Assembly: GCA_964020155.1 (NCBI GenBank)
Contig: OZ026560.1
Coordinates: 1-64,000, forward strand
Length of the DNA: 64,000 bases
Origin: Chondrilla cf. caribensis
Taxonomy: Eukaryota; Porifera; Demospongiae; Chondrillida; Chondrillidae
Direction of reading: 5' to 3'
Shown here: piece after piece, positions 55,908 to 64,000 of the stretch
How positions within the stretch are numbered: the stretch's first letter is position 1
How the letters are laid out: the number at the start of each line of letters is the position of its first letter
Translations under genes and position numbers: made by a program
Notes under the pieces: model-generated
Told to the model about the DNA's origin: nothing
Database searches by the model: none
The model's input: the letters and a program-made list of their open reading frames with translations, nothing else

Positions 55908-58396
55908 TTAACTCTGCAACAGAATGTCCAAAGCCTTGTCCCAGTCCTTGTTCCCCTGGTTGTAAGCATTGTGAACGTCTTTCTCCTTGTACCCCATTTC
56001 CTTGTAGGTAGAAACGTTCTTCAAGTAGTCAACAGCCTGGGGGGGGGGCTAGACATAATAATTGCTGCGTCTAAAATAGATTGCTAACACTAACCTCTTC
56101 TATTTCATCGTTACAATTAATAAGAGCTGTTTCTGCTGAGTTGCCGTTATAACCAAGTTCTTCCAAGTTTCCAACTAGGACCAAGAAGTCTAAAACCTAA
56201 CACAAAATGGAGTCTTGGTAACATTTCAACAATCCCCACACAATTGAGGGGTGGTGTACCACCCAACAAGCAACAGGTTGTGTGGAGCAATACACCACAA
56301 TCTTCAGACCACTACAGTTGGTGTACCTTTGCTTCGTCCTTGTTCAATCTCTTGTAAGCTCTCGCAGTTCTGGTCTCGTTGAATCCCATGGAAGAAATCT
56401 GACGTACTTGATCGCGTTCACTAGGGGACAACCCCGGGCGTGGGTCCTCCAACTCATACTGTGAGGGAGGAGCGGAAAGGCGTGGCTTGGGTGGGACAGG
56501 GGGACTTGGTCTGCTTAGTGGCCCACTTGAATTGGGTATTCCCCCTCCAGGCATTGGCAGTACCCTGACTCCCCCGACACCACCAATGGGCGGTGGGGGG
56601 CGAAGGGGGTCAATCCCGGTCCCGGCAGAGTAGGGGGGAGGTCTGCTTTGGGGTACTTTGGGTGGGGCAGGTGTCCCAAGGGAGTAAGGAGGTGGAGTCT
56701 GAACACTGGTGGGCGGAGCATTTGTAAGGGGTTGGAGAGGTACTCCTCCATTTGGTACCAGTGGATTAGCTACCACCGGAAGCCTAGGATTTGGTGGCTG
56801 CCTCGGGTGCTACAAGAGAAGTGGAATGAACAACAACAGAAAAGGAGAAACAAGCATGTGTACCTACCACAGTGGTGACAGCTGCTGGAGTGACTGGTGA
56901 GGGTGTCTGTGGCTGTGGTGACCCAGGGGATGGACCATGCGAGACCACAGGTGTGCTCTGTGTCCCGATGGTTGATGACACCCCACCATCCGACACAGCA
57001 GGTTTGGGGATAAATCGTCTTGGCTTAGGTACAGGAGGCGTGGTGGAGGTGTGGCTGGATATAGTGGGTGTGGTGAGGGTTTGGTCGGATACAGAGGGTG
57101 TGGTGCTGCTGTTGCCAGGCGGAGGTAGTTGAGAGCCAGTAATTTTTTGCTGTGACAATGGCAAATTCTGTGTAGTTGTCACCGTGGAAACTGTCTGTGT
57201 CGTGTGAGATGAACCAGTTTGGGACACGGGATGTGGGACAGTCCAGATACTCTCAAGCTCGGCTCTGTCATTGAGGGCCTTCAAGGTGACCATCTCAAAA
57301 GGGTCGTTGGCTTGCTCAAAGTCTATCAAGTTCAAACTTCCCTCTGTTGGTTGGAGCAGTTGCCCCTGACTACCAACCACACCCCCTCCATTCACTGTGG
57401 TGACTCCACCCACTACAGTGGGTTGCAAAATGGGAGTGGAGACAGGGATCATGGAAGTGGATGTTGGAGAAGTGATGGTGCTAATGTTCTCAGTGGATGG
57501 GCCTTGCTCCCTCTCAGCAGCCAACTGTCTGTAGGTAGCATTGCAGTCTTCCAGTACTTTGTATTCAACTGAGAAGTCGTACTAAAGTAGATAGAGTTGA
57601 ATCACTAGATAAGATGGTCACCATGGCGAGGAGCTCCAATACGAAGCTGGTGTCCACTAGAACAGAAACAGACTCACATTAAATCTCCCCTGAGGAGGAA
57701 ACTGGGGTATGGCCATATCAGATATGACCACGAGGTCGGGTTGATTGTAGGGGTTGAACTTGACTGAGACGCCTTCCAACTGCAAGCCATATACCGAGGC
57801 TACGCACAGGCAAGGAGGGAGGGGGTGTGTGAAAAAGGGAGTGTAAGTAGTTCAGAAGGGAGGGAGTGTGGAAGGGGGGATGGAAGTACAAGGAGGGAAG
57901 GATGGAGGGAGGAGTGTGTGAGAGTGGGAGAGAAGGTAGGAAGGATGGATGGAGGGAGGAGTGTGTGAGAGTGGGAGAGAAGGTAGGAAGGATGGAGGGA
58001 GGGAGGAGTGTGTGAGAGTGGGAGAGAAGGTAGGAAGGATGGAGGGAGGGAGGAGTGTGTGAGAGTGGGAGAGAAGGTAGGAAGGACAAGTTCACAGGGT
58101 ACATCACACGAAACCTCATTAACAAACACAGCATGAGTGAATGTGCGGCAATGCTATTACTAAGGTGACAGATTTCCCACATTAGGAGTCCATGGTTACA
58201 CTACACTGCCCAATAATCCAGCCCAAAAGGTGTTCACAAACTGATCATAAGATGTCAACACAGTCATACTTACAAGACTCTTTGTTGTAACTTGGTCGAG
58301 ATATTGTGGGTCGTCGTATGAAGGGTTTGTCCATTTCTCCAAATGAGGCCGGATGAATAAATCTGAAGTGTGTGTTGGATTATTCAAGTCAATCAT
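55908..58396 (-). CDS. UBAP1: UBAP1-like ESCRT-I subunit
   Basis: UBAP1 is the ubiquitin-binding ESCRT-I subunit for endosomal sorting of cargo. The start at 58396 gives MIDLNNPTHTSDLFIRP and YLDQVTTKSL. The next exons encode FNPYNQPDLVVISDMAIPQF and YDFSVEYKVLEDCNATYRQL, consistent with a UMA domain split by introns. The long Ser/Thr/Pro-rich middle contains SLNLIDFEQANDPFEMVTLK, matching UBAP1's central acidic motif, and many PPPYS/PVPPKP proline motifs. The C-terminus has two UBA-like modules: LSPSERDQVRQISSMGFNET, and EMGYKEKDVHNAYNQGNKDW ending ALDILLQS. The order UMA, linker, tandem UBA is diagnostic. The first intron carries a purine-rich minisatellite. Confidence 0.88.
57825..58085. 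repeat. Purine-rich minisatellite in UBAP1 intron
   Basis: About five units of roughly 47-52 bp contain GGAGGAGTGTGTGAGAGTGG and GAGAAGGTAGGAAGGATGGA. One strand is almost pure purine, so the array could form triplex or other non-B DNA. Confidence 0.92.
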
Positions 58397-58935
58397 TGAA
58401 GTTTAAGATGTAGATAATTTACAAGACATTGCCTACAAGCTATCAATTATAGACTGGAAGGCGAATGACACATACGTACAATCACACACGGAACTTTAAT
58501 TTGCAATAATAAACTCTCAAAACGACGTAGGTTTATTTCAATCAAACTCTAATGGGTCCCCAGTTACTGAAGGAAACACACTCACTGAAGGATAGGAGTA
58601 TTCGTGGACAAAAGCAGCACTAATGGCACAGTACGGACTAAATATATCAAAATGGTGATAAAACGTCCTCTTCGCGCTGATACCCGGTCCAACAGTCGAT
58701 CTTCTCAAGGAAAAATGGTCTTCCGAATTGACTTCGTTTATGGGTAAGTTATTGCATAATTATGATCACGAGGATGATCACGTGACCCAAGTCTCAAGCC
58801 ATTTTTGGTTTGAAGTTTGAAGTACATCTGTTCTCAGACAATAGAGGCGACTATCTCTGGGCTACCGTAGATATTCTGTGTTAGTATAAGTGGTTCGTTA
58901 GTTTGAAATCGTTTATCTCTTCGCTCTGTCTTCTA
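58397..58935. promoter_or_regulatory. Bidirectional intergenic region UBAP1/OTUD7
   Basis: 540 bp separate the divergent start codons. A short plus-strand open frame from the ATG at 58652 runs 31 codons to a GGGTAAG donor-like site. It could be a 5' leader exon of the OTUD7-like gene. Splicing it in frame to the main exon is blocked by stops, so it would act only as an upstream ORF. Confidence 0.4.
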
Positions 58936-61390
58936 ATGGAGGAAAATACTGATTTGACCGAATCGTTCGAGTACATTCCTCCTCCCTCCGGGGAGGACCT
59001 GCTGTCTCAGTTTGTCGGCATAACTGGAGCTGACCCGTCTCTCGCGCAAGATATCCTGTCGATCGCTAACCAAAACCTGGAAATGGCTGTGGAGATGTAC
59101 CGGAGCATGATGGACCCGCCCCCAGCCCCGCCCACTTTGCAGACTGATGTTGTTCTTAAGGAAGACACCCCATCAAACACGGATAAAGTGAGGAATACAA
59201 AAAGAAGACAGCGAAAGTGGAAAAAGAAGGGGATTGTGTGTGTTGGGCCAGATGTACAGGAGAAATTCCATCAAGAATCTAAATTCAAGTGCTCAAAAGT
59301 TGATGTCGGAGAAGAACTGGTGCCAGTTATCGATGACAAGTTCTTTCAGCACACCTTCTTATTCCCCAACGTGTCAGTGTTCACACCTTCAGAACTAATG
59401 GAGTTCCTCTCTAATGACTTACTGGAGATCTCTCATAAGAAATCACTGGAAAGGACAGGTGGGTGTGGCAGGGGTGTGCATCAGTTTCATGTGATAGTAG
59501 TCACATTGCGTGTGCTTTATATGTTGATGAAATCACATTATGTGTGTGTGGTCTCCTGCACTGCCCATGATGGACGCAAGTGTCACAACCGACTATGATG
59601 AAACAAACACGCTCTGTTGCACTGTCTTGGACACAACCAGAGGCTGTAGTGTATTGCACTTCTTGTTGTCTTGCTAACCTGTTCTGTTTATCAACTGTGT
59701 AATCTGTTTAGGTCGTCTCAATTGGTGGACAGCCACTGGGCAGTGCCCCCCTCTGGAACCCTTGGCAACATCCGGGGATGGGAATTGTCTTCTCCATGCT
59801 GCCTCCCTCGGAATGTGGGGAATCCCCGATAATAGCCTGATCTTGCGTTCTGCTGTCCACAAGTTCCTCTCGACCAGCTCTGAGACGGAAGGAGTCAAGC
59901 GTCGTTGGAAGTATCAACTGGAGCAGCAGTTCCAGGAGCAAGGGGGGTTCACCCTCAGTGACGAGGAGTGGGAGAAGGAGTGGTCCGAGCTGATCAGGAT
60001 AGCACGATCAGAAGAACGTCAGTCAAATGCATCCAAAGAGAAGGATTCAAACACGCTGAGGAGAAACAGTACCATTCGTCCCAATTATGAGAGTCTTGAG
60101 GAGATCCATGTCTTTGTCCTAGCTCACGTTCTCAAGCGCCCGGTGATTGTGCTGGCCAATACGGTTCTCCGAGATATGCACGGACAGGACTTTGCCCCAA
60201 TATACTTCAGTGGTGTGTACCTACCACTGGAATACAATCCCAAACATTGCTTCAAGTCTCCCATGGTTCTGGCCTACGAAGCAGCCCACTTCTCCCCGCT
60301 CCTTGCTCGGGACACGCCCTCCTCCTCTAAACAATCAAAAGTGCTCAAAGTCAACCTTCGCAACCAGGCTGTCATACCTCTAGTGTCACCTGATGGTCAC
60401 ATGCTTCCTCTCCAGTTTGTAGTAGACCCTAAAAGAGACAACATTGAAGAATTCAAGAAATTATCTGTGGATGCTGCAAAGGGTGAAATACCTCAGCACT
60501 ACATCACTCTCCTTGAAAGCTATATGGACATTAGGTGGATTAGTTTGAGCGTCAACAAAACTGCTGCCTCCCAAGTGACCACACCCACTGACACACCCTG
60601 GAAAGTACCCTCAATGCGATTCCCAGCTGCTCAAATTCTGTACCCTGGACGACCAGCCTACCAAGAATTGCTGCTGAAAAGCTATTTTACCAAAGCTCTT
60701 GAGAGATTCGAAGAGTACCAAGAAGAATGTCGAGAGATGGAGGAAGAGAGAATCCGAAGGCAAGAAGAGGCTGCCAAGGAGGTGCCTGGGGAGTGGGAGA
60801 GGATGCCCTGCCGGACAGATGGTTGCCCGATGTTTGGCACAGTGGAGACAGAGTTCCTCTGCTCCCAGTGTTATCGCAGTCAGGAAGGAACAGGGGTACA
60901 GGGGAATCCCCCTCAGGTTGACGATAACACTACCTATCTTGCTGAAGAAAGAACTGAGGATCTGAGACCGGTTGACCTCCCTCAAACAGCTGCTGACCAG
61001 ACTCAACTATTGACTGTCGATTCCTCTGAACCGACACAAGCAGTGAAAGATGTTGAATTGACGGATCACACTGGTACAAATGCAAGCACAAACCCTTCTA
61101 CCCAACAGGAGAAAGCAAGCACAAAGTCAGTGAGCGAGAAAGCTGTCACTGTTGCCAAGAAAATAGCAGAGACCGTAAAACGTAGCCCAGTCTTAGGCCC
61201 CAAAAGGACCCCGTACACCAGGGGTTATTCCAGAGACCAGATACAGCCATTGGGTAAGGATGAGGTCCCTGACAAGCATGGGGTGGGAGCACAGAAGAGG
61301 CCGGTGTGCAAGAGTGAGGACTGCGACTTCTTTGGCTCAGAGGAGAGCAATGGCTACTGCTCCCAGTGTTTCAAGAAACAGAATTTGTAA
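58936..61390 (+). CDS. OTUD7-like: OTUD7/Cezanne-like OTU deubiquitinase with two A20 zinc fingers
   Basis: A cysteine protease removing ubiquitin chains; Cezanne relatives favour K11 linkages. Two exons (58936-59458 and 59712-61390) give 733 residues. The N-terminus has a UBA-like helix set (DPSLAQDILSIANQNLEMAV). The OTU domain shows TSGDGNCLLHAASLGMWG with catalytic Cys200, DEEWEKEWSELIRIA, the YESLEEIHVFVLAHVLKRPV segment, and EAAHFSPLL with His367. Downstream are ALERFEEYQEE and two A20-type fingers (C-x4-C-x11-C-x2-C) at about 540-560 and 705-725. Human Cezanne has one such finger, at the C-terminus. The main exon is long and intronless, unlike neighbours. Confidence 0.93.
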
Positions 61391-61567
61391 ACAATTTATA
61401 CCACCACATCCACCATGGCAACGTGTATTCAATGCTTGTAACTGTTTTGTACTTAATTCATTTCTCAGTAATAGGAGTCAGTGTAGTTTGTAGTGTATGT
61501 ATATTATACAGTTGTAACATTTCGTCTATGGCTAATGGCTAATAAGTAGTAGTTGCTCTATTGCTCT

Positions 61568-61573
61568 AATAAA
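61568..61573 (+). terminator. Polyadenylation signal AATAAA
   Basis: AATAAA lies about 180 bp after the OTUD7-like stop, in the 360-bp gap before the convergent MRPS5 stop. A fitting 3' processing site, not proved. Confidence 0.4.
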
Positions 61574-61751
61574 ATGCAACCAACCGTATTCAACAAAACA
61601 ATTGTGTGCCAACTGTTCCCAGAGCTGATGTCCCACACAGGTCCAATTAAGGTATTATTCCATATCAGCTGTCATCAACAAACACGCTACACATTGTCTG
61701 TGTCACCAGGTACAAAGATGTCTTATAAGTGTTATTGAGGACGTCAACAAG

Positions 61752-63851
61752 CTAGCTTTGATTGTCTCCTGCGCTCATTCCTAATTCCATTACAGTTTCC
61801 ATTGTGGCCTCAGAACTGGAAGTGGGACTGGCCACAACTAGTGGACGATATCCCATTTCTCTTCTCATTTCCACAACATGTAACCCACTTTTCTCAGCCA
61901 AATCAGAATGGGTCTCCTAAATGCATGAACATGAGATGACAGGTGGTGACAGCACATGAGATGACGGGTGGTGACAGCACGAGATGATGGGTGGTGACAG
62001 CACACGAGATGACGGGTGGTGACAGCACACGAGATGACGGGTGGTGACAGCACATGGTGTGTTCATTTGTTGGCTATACTGACCTGCGATTGTAGGGCTT
62101 TGAACGTGGCTTGTACCACATTGAGTAGGTTCGTTGACCCGATGACTTTGGCTCTCAAGTCCTCAATACCAACTAACTCACACACAGCACCCACTGCTCT
62201 GTGACATCGCAAACCAAACCCTACATATGAAGCAGCCACATGACAACCATGTGATATCCACATGTCAACGACTTGACAATCACATGACAGACAACTAGAG
62301 CTGCTCAATACTTCACCTTTGACCTTGCGTTCCATTAAGATATTTGTTCGACAAAATTTTGAATTGAGGTTATGATAAACTGGGAATTGATTGGATTGAA
62401 AGCTGGAGTGTGAGCTGAAAATGAGCACGACTAGCAGAGCCCAACCTACCGGTATGTCCGTCACAGCGAGGAAGGAAGTACAAGCGCAAAGCAGCTCTGT
62501 TCTTGGCCTACAGTAGAGAAGGTGTCTCACTGACACACCCACAACATTGAACACACCCACAACATTGAACACACCCACAACATTGAACACACCCATAATA
62601 TTAAACACACCCACAAAACTAACACACCCTCAACATTGACACACCCACAACCTTTCTGATGGCTGTCTTCATATCTTGACCTTTACCAGTAGCAAAGCCA
62701 GCAGCGCCATCTCCGTTGCCAACAACAACTAGAGCTCGTAGTGATGATTTCTTCCCACCTTTTGTTTGGTTTGACACACGTCGTAACTAGTACAAACAGT
62801 AAACAAGGACAATCACAACAACACAAAACAGCAAATACAACACAACAAACCTCAACAACAATCGAATCGAAAGTCACCAACGGTTCTGAATGACGAAACA
62901 GGCCATTTCTCTGACTCGGAGCAAATGCAAAGAGAGAATATATGAACTTACCGCCATTTGGTAACTCAGGGCAACCAACATGTCTGCCACCCCATATCTT
63001 CCCAGACCAGCCACGTCTGGACCAATGCTTCTCAGACAGAGGTAAGGCCTTTTGCTTCTCTCCTTCACAACAAATAAACAATCAACAAGTAAACAACTAG
63101 AAAAATACAAATACCAATGAGTGAATTCCACTCGCCAGGTAGTTCTCTATCTACTGCAGAATTTTCCCATTTCCATTCCACATTGTCGACAGTTTTGGGT
63201 CCCAAATCTTTGTACTGAATCCAATTCTTTCCATATTTTGGTTTTGGAAGAGGTGCACTCAGTCCAGGCCAGCGTAACCCTCCCGATCCTCCAACACAAG
63301 ATAAGGATTACGTTAACACAGGACACAACGCACACGTACAGTGTCATGGTTAATGACTGGGAATACCTTGACCCATGTAAAAAGGTTCTTTGCTGATAAA
63401 ATCCTTCTTTCCTCCTTTCTTTCTACCTTTCCCACCCCTTCCACCACGCCCACTGGAGGCTGACTTCAGTAGTTCCTCGAAACTCCCTAAACAGCACATT
63501 CCAGAGGTAAGTACAGGTATGGAGGGAGCACGCACGGGGTGCAGTCCATCACGAGAAGACGATAAACTTACTTCTCTCAATGGGATTACGAGCATATGAA
63601 CGACCTTGGACACGGCCTGGGTAGGTGGAACGATAATTGAAGATGACGAGCAAAATTTGTATTATCTATGCTATGATCATACAGTCATAGGTGTTGGAGT
63701 ATCTAGCTATGATTAACCACGTTATTAGATCCTTACAGAAACATTACACGTACTTACCTTTAGCTGGGTCCGTTAGTTGTACACATGGTAAGCCACGCCA
63801 TAACGAGCAAGGAATCTTTACTGTAGACACACGGCGTTGAAGACAGTTCAT
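61752..63851 (-). CDS. MRPS5: Mitochondrial small-subunit ribosomal protein uS5m
   Basis: uS5m forms part of the decoding region of the mitochondrial ribosome. The start at 63851 gives MNCLQRRVSTVKIPCSLWRG. Following exons give a Gly/Lys-rich stretch (KKGGKKDFISKEPFYMGQG) and a PKTVDNVEWKWENSA segment. The S5 core includes SSLRALVVVGNGDGAAGFAT and GKGQDMKTAI, the classic S5 glycine-rich motif. Next come GFGLRCHRAVGAVCELVGIE, LRAKVIGSTNLLNVVQA, and a C-terminal GLHVVEMRREMGYRPLVVAS, ending SAGDNQS. The gene converges on OTUD7 and diverges from an ORF starting 36 bp away. Two introns carry minisatellites. Confidence 0.9.
61926..62055. repeat. Minisatellite in MRPS5 intron (about 25 bp, five units)
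   Basis: Units of GAGATGACGGGTGGTGACAG and CACA repeat five times with small indels. Confidence 0.9.
62525..62655. repeat. Minisatellite in MRPS5 intron (about 19 bp, seven units)
   Basis: Units of CACACCCACAACATTGAA repeat with single-base changes. They again hold the ACACCCAC core. Confidence 0.9.
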
Positions 63852-63886
63852 CTCAAACTACAGTCTGCTGAAAGCAAATCTTCGAG
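63852..63886. promoter_or_regulatory. Very short divergent gap MRPS5 / next gene
   Basis: Only 35 bp separate the MRPS5 start from the first ATG on the plus strand. If both starts are right, the promoter must be shared and overlap the coding exons. Confidence 0.4.
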
Positions 63887-64000
63887 ATGGGATGTAATAT
63901 GGAAAATGGCGGACGTCAAGTAGACATCTACTGCAAGTACAGTACTGCAGGTTGCGACGATGAGGATTGCAAGTATTCTGTCCACGAAGAGCCCCAGCGT
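63887..64000 (+). CDS. 5' end of an unidentified protein gene (truncated by window)
   Basis: ATG at 63887 opens a frame with no stop for the 38 codons to the window edge (begins MGCNMENGG, contains DIYCKYSTAGCDDEDCK). The in-frame ATG at 63899 is an alternative start and has the more usual A at -3. The spaced cysteines could begin a small metal-binding or disulfide domain, but the family is not recognisable from this much sequence. The head-to-head position with MRPS5 supports it being a real gene. Confidence 0.45.
   Translation, partial: MGCNMENGGRQVDIYCKYSTAGCDDEDCKYSVHEEPQR

Noticed and set aside
58652..58745. First coding exon of the OTUD7-like gene
   Set aside because: It has a donor-like end, but joining it to downstream sequence meets in-frame stops. 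The OTUD7 frame has its own good ATG at 58936.

Overview
This window is one end of a eukaryotic, almost certainly animal, chromosome. It opens with about 1.65 kb of C-strand telomere (CCCTAA repeats, so TTAGGG reading outward), passes through about 26 kb of repeat-built subtelomere, and then enters gene-dense single-copy DNA from about 28.5 kb to the right edge. The genes have short GT-AG introns, lie only tens to hundreds of bases apart, and include metazoan-type families (furin convertase, SNX27, NKCC-type SLC12A, OTUD7, UBAP1, SMG5). Such compactness, with minisatellites packed into introns, fits an early-branching marine invertebrate. A demosponge is my best guess, but that is inference from style and not shown by any marker.

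Subtelomere: telomere (1-1653); about 49 near-identical copies of a 51-bp repeat (to 4156); a short unique linker; then two interleaved satellites. Sat347 has a monomer of about 347 bp (a longer form is about 360 bp), several palindromes, and dimer and trimer higher-order repeats. Sat188 has a monomer of about 188 bp, and one block of it is inverted. A 2.16-kb block containing a tRNA-derived SINE-like sequence occurs twice as direct copies (12.59-14.75 kb and 25.53-27.69 kb) that flank the largest Sat347 array. The repeat zone ends at 27.76 kb with a two-unit telomere-like motif in the orientation opposite to the telomere. The 3' remnant of a non-LTR reverse transcriptase follows.

Gene region, left to right: furin-like proprotein convertase (+), REEP5/6 (+), misato/MSTO1 (-) head-to-head with SNX27 (+), an NKCC/NCC-type SLC12A transporter (+), ATG10 (+), SRFBP1/BUD22-like (+), SMG5 (-), a gene-poor 2.6-kb gap with minisatellites and a small fold-back element, UBAP1 (-) head-to-head with an OTUD7/Cezanne-like deubiquitinase (+), mitochondrial ribosomal protein uS5m/MRPS5 (-), and the first 38 codons of an unidentified gene (+) running off the window. 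The genes are housekeeping and share no single pathway. Several do converge on membrane traffic and ubiquitin (furin, REEP5, SNX27, UBAP1, ATG10, OTUD7).

Nearly every intron of useful size carries a tandem repeat, often built on a GTGGGTGTGG/CCACACCCAC core. One such repeat has expanded inside the ATG10 coding sequence. Gene identities rest on remembered family motifs and have not been searched. Exon edges come from splice consensus and reading-frame continuity.
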